Assembly: GCA_049999765.1 (NCBI GenBank)
Contig: JBNGIQ010009481.1
Span: 59,378-122,349, forward strand
Reading direction: 5' to 3'
DNA: 62,972 bases
Origin: Phaeoceros laevis
Taxonomy: Eukaryota > Anthocerotophyta > Anthocerotopsida > Notothyladales
In this document: in pieces, positions 56,092 through 62,972 of the stretch
Numbering within the stretch: position 1 is the stretch's first letter
Layout of the letters: each line of letters begins with the position of its first letter
The notes under the pieces: model-generated
Seen by the model: the letters and a program-made list of their open reading frames with translations, nothing else
Database searches by the model: none
What the model was told of the DNA's origin: nothing
Translations under genes and position numbers: made by a program

Positions 56092-56948
56092 TTTCTTAGT
56101 CCAGGCGCCCTAGTACTACCTGTTACCACAAGGACCACATCAAATGGGACACTCAATCGCCTGCTCCCTAGCCTACAATGTGTGGGCCGCAGCACACAAT
56201 GGCCATGCCACAACAGCCCGACAACCCTCACTGTGTAAACTGCACCGGAGTGTCCATGATTTAAGCAGCTGGCTGCAGGGCACAGCCGGCGGGCAGAGCT
56301 CGGCAAGGTGGAGTCAACGGGGATTGGAGGGCCAGGAACTTCTAGGACCGGAGACTCCCCGCGCTTTGTTAGAGAATGAATCAAGTGAAGGCCGGTGGGC
56401 GTCCCAGCGCCTATCGAACTCCTTGTCCATGCGGGTCTGGCGCCTGGGGCCCACGGGATACCGGTTGCTGCGGGCTACCCCCTCTCTCTCTCCTCTCTCC
56501 CGCCATGCGCGATTATGCCATGCGAAACACGAAATGGTAGGGCTAACTATGTGAGCATCATATCGCCAGGCAGTAGTTCCGCCACGCGATGCCGGCGTAG
56601 ATTTGGTATGATGGTAGGTGGTAGAGGGGTTAGGGTTAGTAGGTGATAAAATATATATCGCGCGGCATGGGTTTCGCATCGCATGGCATGCTCGCGCGTG
56701 GCGGGAGGGCGGGAGGGAGGAGAGAGAGGGGGGGTAGCCCTTCCCCGGTGAGCAGCAACCGGTATCCCGTGGGCCCCTGGCGCCAGACCCGCATGAGCAA
56801 GGAGTTCGATAGGCGCTGGGGGTGGGCTTGAAGTGACCCGTATGAGTTATAGTACAGTAAGAGCATTATTAGACTACCGTATATTTTCCGGATTTTGAAA
56901 CATAAGAGGCTTTTAAGTTCTAACCAACTACAAGCTTCGCTGAGGGAT
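56092..56948. other. Intergenic between TWD1-like and kappa GST genes
   Basis: This is the divergent promoter region. Its centre is filled by the 418-bp foldback element described separately. No protein gene is recognised. Confidence 0.5.
56403..56820. mobile_element. 418-bp foldback or MITE-like element
   Basis: The outer arms are long inverted repeats. CCCAGCGCCTATCGAACTCC at 56403 is mirrored at 56801-56820, and complementarity continues for about 70 bp with few mismatches, then with indels to about 115 bp. A GGTGGGC heptamer occurs just outside each end (left offset by 2 nt), as a possible target-site duplication. No transposase is present, so it would be non-autonomous. Confidence 0.8.
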
Positions 56949-58050
56949 ATGGCACTACATCAGTCCCTTCGATCGGAGCTATGCCTGGACGTAGGCTCGC
57001 CCTATTCCTGGTTCAGCCTTGTCATCTTGCTGAGGTCCGATCCTGCAGCTGCTGCAAGAAGACGCTGTAGGCTTCGTCTTGCTTTGGGGGATCGTGAGGA
57101 ACAAGTATCATACTGTTGCCTTGCAGGTACCGGGAAAGATGGAATCTGCGGCTGAGAATTGTGCCGGTTCTGCTGGGAGCGATCCACAAGGCTACCGGCA
57201 ACGCAATGCCCTCATCTGTTCCTGCTCGAGGTTCGTACATTCGCCTACGACACCACAGCAGGAAAGTTTCCTGTCTGCATCCAAAATTCAGGGTTACGGT
57301 GAAGGTAGTAGGCTTATAATGCTGGTGTGCCTTGGAAAGCAGGGGAATGGTTGCAGAAAGATCTCTTGCGGAATGCCGACTTCTGTGGAATTCCGTTTGA
57401 AGGACCCCCCTCATCGTTTGGTCCAGGGTTTAACACTACTGTTTGTCAGAGACTCCTGACTGCTGTTGCCTTATCTAAGGTTAATTTTGGCTTTGCTGTT
57501 TCCAGTGTGAGCTCGTGGGTATAGTAAGGCACATGATTGACCGTCAAGGTGGACTGCAGGGTTATGAATCTTCGGAACTCATCAACCTCTGCTTAGCTCT
57601 GTACAGGAGCATCTGGGGAGTGAAATCTAGCAGGGACGTTCCCATCTCCGACCCAGCGTTCCTTTTGCAATGCTGCCTCGCTGCTGGGTTGTCCAGGAAT
57701 GAAGCAGAGTGTTACTTGCAGCAGACAAACCAACTGAATGTCAAGGAGGAGCTGAAGGTGCTTTAACATTCTGATTGTCGTGGATTCAAGTTTCCTGCAG
57801 CTTGATCGACGTGAAGTTGTGAGTGGGCTCAGGAAGCTGACACGATTTACAATCTGTCTAGAACAACACTGCGTCGGCTGTGCGGAGAGGAGCATTTGGA
57901 ACCCCTTCGCTTTTCGTCTTCAAAGCGAGTGCGGACGGTTGGGAGGAAGATCCAGCATACTTGATTTTTGGCTCGGACCGCTTTGAACAGCTTGCCCATC
58001 TGCTGGGTAAGCACTGGTGCGGTCCTAATCCCTCTTGGAGCAGGCTCTAA
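56949..58050 (+). CDS. Kappa-class glutathione S-transferase (DsbA-like)
   Basis: Five exons (56949-57034, 57127-57230, 57343-57479, 57506-57757, 57862-58050) join in frame for 255 residues. The N-terminus has LCLDVGSPYSWF, where the S-P-Y/F-S-W motif carries the Ser that activates glutathione in kappa GSTs. LRLRIVPVLLGAIHKATGN and ARGEWLQKDLLRNADFCGIPFEGP follow. The helical insert is LCLALYRSIWG and ISDPAFLLQCCLAAGLS. AVRRGAFGTPSLFVF, YLIFGSDRFEQLAHLLGKHW ends the thioredoxin fold. Kappa GSTs are mitochondrial or peroxisomal in animals and related to bacterial 2-hydroxychromene-2-carboxylate isomerases. A segment of about 15 residues (VGIVRHMIDRQGGLQ) between exons 3 and 4 seems extra, possibly a misplaced splice site. 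Confidence 0.87.
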
Positions 58051-58782
58051 GGATTTGAGCTGCTATAACCAGCCGACCACAAATTAGCCTCCAAACATCC
58101 TGCACGACGAAATCTTTGAAAGGACCTTGCAGTGAAACTAGTCCCAACATCTGCAGCGTACAGGAGCCAAGCCAGGGTAGTACAGGCCCACATCTGCAGC
58201 CTGCAAATGCCCTCTTCCCTTCACGATGTATAAGAAAGTCTCCTAACCGAGACGACTCTCAGACCGTGTGAAAAATTAAGATGCCATGAGGTAGTTATTT
58301 GGTAAACTGGCAGCCACTAACACTCCGAGGCAGAGGAGTTTCTGGAGTCTGAACACTACATTGACCATGTTCATAGAATATGAAAGGCACGTCCCCAAAG
58401 TGCCCTGCTCTACCTGCACTACCTTGGCCTTGCAGAGAAAGGCCCAAGCTTTCCTGAACTGTGAACATATGGGTATTTATGGCCATAAAGTACCCATCTT
58501 ATCCTTGCAAGGTTTCACAGGGACGGCTTTCAGAAATATCTGGTATCTACAGCTAAAGGGAAATGACTTCAGTTTCCTCGGCCAACATGGTCGGGGAACT
58601 GAATTAGTAGAATCTATACCTCCCATACTACTTCGATAAAGTGGACGAGTTGCAAGGCCCCCTCATCGTGAAGCTGAATTGGTGAGCTACTCAGGTTCCA
58701 TCATACTTGTGCTAGTTGTCAGTTATTCCCTGGTGCATAAAAAGCGTGACATCAAGACCACCAAGATCCTGTAAGTAACAGC
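58051..58782. other. Intergenic 3' flank
   Basis: This lies between the kappa GST stop and the R3H gene stop (convergent genes). The frames 58295-58486 (-) and 58361-58639 (+) show no domain. Confidence 0.45.
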
Positions 58783-59973
58783 CTAAGATCCCCTCCTCGA
58801 TGCAGAGTGCTCAGGACCCCGCTGCAGTGGTCTGTTGGGAGAGTGTACACCAAGGGTTTGCCCCGGCATTCTACCTCCAGATACACCAATCCTGCTTTCT
58901 GGCAAATGTCTCGTATGAGCATTCACTGCAGAAGATGAAGTGCTCGACTTCCTGACTCCAGGCTCCTTCAAACCTGGAAAATTTGGCACATTTCCCTCCG
59001 ATCTTGTCTCATCAGCAGACAGGTTGGTTACAGGCATTGCCTCTTTCAACGAATTACACTCCAAGCAATTGGAGCCACTTTTTGCAGGATTCGAAGCTGG
59101 AACTTGCTTGTTCAAGCTCCTGTGAGATGGTTGTAAAACTGAGAAACCCAAAGCCTTAGTGAAAAGCCTCTTGGCAGCCCTTGCTGGTGAATGCTCTGCC
59201 CGTTTTGGTAGATTTACTCCAACAGTCTCAACCTGTGAGGGCACCGAGGCCGCCTCAGCCACATTGGTGTTTGTGGCATCACTATCTGCCTCAAGCTCTT
59301 CACCCACATTTGTATCCGATTCGGACTCTACCCGAACTGGCTTCCCCAGAGCGTGTGCAATCATTCTGCGAGCAACAGCAGGCACAGGTCTTGGAGTTGG
59401 AGATCTCTCCCTCCCGTCGTCTTCCCTTCCTGCAAAAATGCGCTCCCGTGCAGCTAAGTAGGCCGCTTGCCGCTCTTCCAAAGGCACAGCAGACTGTTGC
59501 ACCACCAAGTTCCTCTTCTGGCCTCTCGATGACAAGGGCACATCATGCTTCAGAAGGTGCTTGGTTCCATGAACGCCACTCGGGACGTACCCACAGTTCC
59601 TTGTTAGAACATCGCTTACTAGAAGCAGAGGTATCTTGGAGTCCTCACATCTCTCAACAACAAGATGGCGGTCTTCATCCTCACCGACAGACTCGTGTGC
59701 CAGCCCGAACAAATCTGCGAGCCTGTGCAGGAGCATCCTCTGGTAAGACTCCATGGGCTTGAGCTCCAGAATCTCATCTTTGCCAGTCGAAGGTTGCAGG
59801 AACTCCAGGAACATCTCCTCGACGGCCAGCACCAGGTGCTTGGAGTACAGATTGTCTTTCACAAGCCACGCCAGCTCCTCGACGAGACTCGCCTCGGCTT
59901 GCATCGAAACGGAACTGCTTTCAGAGTCCACACCAGATCTACAGCCTCTGGTATGTCCAGGCATCTGCATCAT
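58783..59973 (-). CDS. R3H and SUZ domain RNA-binding protein
   Basis: One exon of 396 residues from ATG 59973. The R3H domain lies at about residues 45-120 (EMFLEFLQ, ELKPMESYQRMLLHRLADLFGLAHESVGEDEDRHLVVER), with the R-x3-H motif in the helix (RMLLHR). A SUZ segment (AVPLEERQAAYLAARERIFAG) follows at about residues 165-185. The remainder is Ser/Pro-rich, acidic and disordered, with two short repeats of the type RRMIAHALGKP and KRLFTKALGF. R3H-SUZ proteins bind single-stranded nucleic acid and act in mRNA metabolism. The exact target is unknown. Other eukaryotic members are longer and carry prion-like tails, which this one lacks. Confidence 0.83.
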   Translation of the reverse strand: MMQMPGHTRGCRSGVDSESSSVSMQAEASLVEELAWLVKDNLYSKHLVLAVEEMFLEFLQPSTGKDEILELKPMESYQRMLLHRLADLFGLAHESVGEDEDRHLVVERCEDSKIPLLLVSDVLTRNCGYVPSGVHGTKHLLKHDVPLSSRGQKRNLVVQQSAVPLEERQAAYLAARERIFAGREDDGRERSPTPRPVPAVARRMIAHALGKPVRVESESDTNVGEELEADSDATNTNVAEAASVPSQVETVGVNLPKRAEHSPARAAKRLFTKALGFSVLQPSHRSLNKQVPASNPAKSGSNCLECNSLKEAMPVTNLSADETRSEGNVPNFPGLKEPGVRKSSTSSSAVNAHTRHLPESRIGVSGGRMPGQTLGVHSPNRPLQRGPEHSASRRGS

Positions 59974-60132
59974 TCCTCAGATCACATGCTTCGCTCAATT
60001 CTCTGGCATACGTGGGACTGCTATCCGCATTCCTTCCTTGCTTGAGTGCACCCCGTGAACCCTAGCGTGTCCTGGTGGTCCAGCAATCAACCAGACCATT
60101 GCCAGGCTCAGGCAACGAAACCATGGCTTCCA
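59974..60132. other. Divergent promoter of the R3H gene
   Basis: About 150 bp upstream of the R3H ATG. A plus-strand ATG at about 60123 begins a short open frame, so the region could be bidirectional. Confidence 0.3.
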
Positions 60133-61160
60133 ACCTGACGGCTCTTCCTTCGCCGCAACCAGACTCCCTCCAGCGCCAGATTCTCAAGAGCATCCGCCAA
60201 GCCCTAACAACAGGATGGACGCCTCTTTGGAAGTCAGGGAGACGTTGATTCTCGGTTGATCTTCCTGCATGCTGACGGTGTTGGCATCCGACCAAGCAAC
60301 CAAGGCGCGTCGTGTCAGGATGGCAGCCATCAACGAACTGGTGCCTGAATCCGACGCCAGCCAGGCCTCCTGCTCTTTCTGGGGAGAGGACCAAACCATC
60401 GAAAACGCTCTCCAATACGTGCAGGGCGTGGAGTATGCCATCCCGCTATGCTCCTCCCTAAAAGCTCTGCCTGTAGATCAACTCTGCGGATGCGTGGGAA
60501 TTTGCCGGTGGTTAGAGAAGGAGATGAAAAGTCTCGCCGCTGAAGCGCTGTCTTCATTTTGTTGATTGCAGTCCACGACTCGGGTTCTGCCGTTACAGTG
60601 CTGGGCGGTCTTTACATATGGTGCTACTGGCCATCCTCCAGCTTGCTGTGTCCTAGCCGACATGGCAGGATCCTGCGCTCACGTCTGGCTGGAAGCGGAT
60701 CCGGCTGGGGAGGCTTGCAGGATGCTTTGCAGGAGGGATCTTCGGGTGATGTCGGTGAATGTGATCATAAGAGCTGCCTCAACCATCACAAGGCCATACA
60801 GAACATTCTGGAGCAATATCATTATGAAGACTGCGTGACGAATCTGGATGTGAGGCAGGCCATCAGCATATTTTCGAATGGCCACACGAGGTTGGGCAAT
60901 ACTGGTCTGGCTATGAGCTCATGACCTGTCGTGGTGATTGCAACTCGTCCTGTCCCCGTCACCATGCCGGCGAATTTCAGCTAAGCAAGCACCAAGCTTG
61001 TCCACAACCCCCATAAAAAATCTGTGGAAGGGAAAGTTCGGCATCTTGAGCATCAGCTCAAGCACTCGAAGCTCAAGGATGTGGCGACATGGAACCCCGG
61101 ATGATGATGCGTCTGGCCAACTGGTGAGCCCGTTGCTGAGAAGCCTCTTCCTGCATCTCA
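60123..61160 (+). other. Unresolved possible spliced gene
   Basis: An ATG at about 60123 (MASNLTALPSPQPDSLQRQILKSIRQALTTG) starts a short good-looking segment. Further plus-strand segments follow at 60310-60560 (RRVRMAAINELVPESD, TIENALQYVQGVEYAIPLCSS) and 60740-60915 (NHHKAIQNILEQYHYEDCVTNLDV). I could not join them with GT-AG splices into one frame and do not recognise a family. It may be a real gene with several short exons, or a decayed one. Confidence 0.3.
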
Positions 61161-61371
61161 CAGCCGCATCTCACAGCCGACATAGACGGTCCTACGACAT
61201 GCCATTTGGGATTATGGAGGAAACAAAAATGTTATATGTCATTTTTATCATTTCCCACCAAGTGGTTGTATGTATGTATAGGGGTTGGAGTTGTAGTTGT
61301 TTGGCATGAGATCAAAACAGCGTCTTCCACTATCCAGGGTGGAGTCACGAAACACAATCCAGACACGGACG

Positions 61372-61562
61372 GCTAAGGAGGGTCACACACTTCGGCTGCT
61401 CAAGCACATAGCTCCTATTTTATGTCTCACGAAACACAATCCAGACACGGATGGGTAAGGAGGGTCAAACACTTGGGCTCCTCAAGCATATATGCATATA
61501 TCACCAAGGGTAAGGAGGGTCAAACACTTGGGCTCCTCAAGCATATATGCATATATCACCAA
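61372..61562. repeat. 55-bp tandem repeat
   Basis: GGGTAAGGAGGGTCAAACAC begins copies at 61453 and 61508, near-identical over 55 bp and ending GCATATATGCATATATCACC. A more diverged copy (61372 onwards) precedes them. Confidence 0.85.
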
Positions 61563-61827
61563 TGTGTCGGCGTGCTCGATTGCCATGTAGAGTCGGTTAG
61601 CATGACCTTACTACGTGCTCGATTCCCATGTGGAGTCGGTTAGCATGACCTTACTACTACTACTCCTATTTTCTATTTCTAATTTTCTATTTTAGACATA
61701 TTTCCTATTTAGCGGCCCGTGCACAAACTTGTACCCTGTAAACACCACAAATAATATACATACATACCCATGTGGCTGGGACGGGAAGGGATATATAACA
61801 ATCTACGTGAACGGATATATAACAATC

Positions 61828-61895
61828 TATGTGTTGTGTTGTGTTGTGTTGTGTTGTTGTGTTGTGTTGTGTTGTGTTGTTTTGTTTTGTTTTGT
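61828..61895. repeat. (TGTTG)n microsatellite
   Basis: A run of GTGTT/TGTTG units changes at the right end to TTTTG units. It is a simple sequence repeat prone to length change. Confidence 0.95.
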
Positions 61896-62518
61896 CTTGT
61901 TACTTCTTTCCCCTGCAAGCTAGGGTAGATGAGTTATGCATATGGGATAAATAACAACCTTGAGTATAGGTTCTACATCACATAAAAAAGTTCATCCATT
62001 ACATGTACGAGGCTCCCAAGCTCAGGTACCTCAGGATCCTATAAAAGCGATAAGTTGTGCATTGTTCCTCACGATCCTAGAAAAGCTACAACTTCAGGAA
62101 TGTGGCACCTGTGAAAAATGACAAAAATAAGATTCTTGTGAGAAGCCTCTAGTCATCCTCAAAAGTCCATACATCATCTCGCCAATAGCCACATTCAAAC
62201 GTAGGTAGAAAATATATGCATGACATTCAAAAGAAGGTGGTAAAACTTCTAGAGGCTTTTATGAAATGGCAATTGGAATATACTTGTCTCCGAGGGCAAG
62301 TGGTGTTTTGGACCGTCCTTGTGACCATAGCTTGGTCTATCCTTTTTCTTTTTTGGTACGTCATGTGGAATGTGGAATGCAAATTTGAGTGTGGTTCTAG
62401 CAAAGAGGGTATTTATTATTTTTCCTAAAAGGAATCTAATCATGTCACATCTTACTTAAAGTATTTCATAGTTTGGAGAAACCTATTTCTTGCGTTCATG
62501 CTTTTCCCATTTGGTCTT

Positions 62519-62680
62519 CAATTTCTTATGGTGATCATGACACATTCCTNNNNNNNNNNNNNNNNNNNNNNNNNNNNNNNNNNNNNNNNNNNNNNNNNNN
62601 NNNNNNNNNNNNNNNNNNNNNNNNNNNNNNNNNNNNNNNNNNNNNNNNNCAATTTCTTATGGTGATCATGACACATTCCT
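62519..62680. repeat. Assembly gap with identical flanks
   Basis: The 31 bp just before the 100-N gap (62550-62649), beginning CAATTTCTTATGGTGATCAT, are repeated exactly just after it. This looks like two contig ends that overlap but were not merged. Confidence 0.9.
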
Positions 62681-62837
62681 TTGTTGCTTGGTGGTTCTTT
62701 ACCCAAAGCTAAAAATCCTTCCTTCCATGTCACAAAAAGAAATGCTTCCTTCTTTCCGTGGCGGGAAAGAGCAAAAGGGTCAACTCATTATACGACACAT
62801 ACACTTCAAGGTGCAATAAGGGTTGCAGAAGGTTTGC

Positions 62838-62972
62838 CATGGCTTATTTGAAGGTGCACCTACTACCGGAAACACCCTTTTTTTTTGGATTTTTATGAAG
62901 AGCTCCTTGCCTGCCACAGCACGAACATGGCTTATTTGAAGGTGCACCTACTACCGGAAACACCCTTTTTTT
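62838..62972. repeat. Direct repeat at the window end
   Basis: CATGGCTTATTTGAAGGTGC followed by an identical stretch through ACACCC and a T-run occurs at 62838-62887 and again at 62927-62972, about 90 bp apart. The second copy runs off the window. Confidence 0.85.

Larger units (their letters stand above)
61161..62972. other. Repeat-rich tail of the window, no gene
   Basis: Only short frames without domains. It contains the 55-bp tandem repeat near 61453-61562, a repeat of GTGCTCGAT..CCATGT with GAGTCGGTTAGCATGACC (about 61572 and 61615), the TGTTG microsatellite, an assembly gap and a terminal direct repeat. Confidence 0.5.

Noticed and set aside
60269-60565. Mismatch-repair MutS (MSH4-like) fragment
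   Set aside because: A faint resemblance of one helix only; no Walker or clamp motif is present.
61422-61562. CRISPR-like array
   Set aside because: The 55-bp units are directly adjacent with no spacers; they are ordinary tandem repeats in a eukaryotic genome.

Overview
The window comes from the nuclear genome of a land plant or close streptophyte relative, most likely a non-seed lineage (bryophyte or lycophyte grade). Plant-specific families are present: RETICULATA-related, Tha4/TatA, PDX2, TWISTED DWARF 1-type FKBP, lumenal Deg1, DUF641/GIL1, an At4g22030-type protein and P-class PPR. They sit beside families that are rare or absent in flowering plants: kappa-class GST, a TMEM144-like transporter and an HSPA12-like Hsp70. 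Most introns are short (about 50-250 bp) with GT-AG borders, and genes lie a few kb apart. There are two 100-N assembly gaps (22221-22320 and 62550-62649).

Layout. 1-7.9 kb is a repeat region with AT-rich direct repeats, a short telomere-like block and a decayed Ty3/gypsy chromovirus (about 2.07-6.95 kb). 7.9-11.8 kb holds an intact P-class PPR gene, a tRNA-Ser(GCU) and a TMEM144-like gene. 11.9-13.75 kb holds an intron-retaining pseudogene of farnesyltransferase alpha and a small two-exon gene. An intronless, GC-rich HSPA12-like gene lies at 14.6-16.9 kb. 17.4-21.1 kb is decayed: PIF/Harbinger transposase pieces with a 187-bp tandem duplication, then remnants of a PLS-class PPR gene. 22.8-28.3 kb carries an At4g22030-like gene, a RING gene and a DUF641 gene.

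28.3-31.9 kb is mostly non-coding, with two strong hairpins and a tiny Cys-containing, metallothionein-like gene. 31.9-44.6 kb is gene-rich on the minus strand: RETICULATA-related, a C-terminal J-domain protein, a long unknown ORF with one in-frame TAG and a HicA-fold-like tail, a secreted protein with a bacterial-looking domain, a TFIIIC tau55-like subunit and Tha4. 45-47.2 kb is a six-exon cysteine-synthase-like gene on the plus strand. 47.2-49 kb has short tandem repeats and a LINE-type RNase H fragment. 49.2-60 kb carries PDX2, Deg1, a TWD1-like FKBP, a 418-bp foldback element, kappa GST and an R3H-SUZ protein. 60-63 kb is an unresolved region and simple repeats.

Exon structures were derived by hand by joining frames at GT-AG sites and checking that total lengths are divisible by three. 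There is no operon logic here. Several products probably act in plastids (RETICULATA-related, Tha4, Deg1, perhaps cysteine synthase and the At4g22030-like protein), but nothing in the sequence shows that they are co-regulated. I found no convincing new multi-gene system. The strongest leads are the bacterial-like secreted protein, the unknown ORF with a HicA-like tail and nonsense codon, the HSPA12-like gene, and the CAG-to-TAG pattern of decay in the retroelement.
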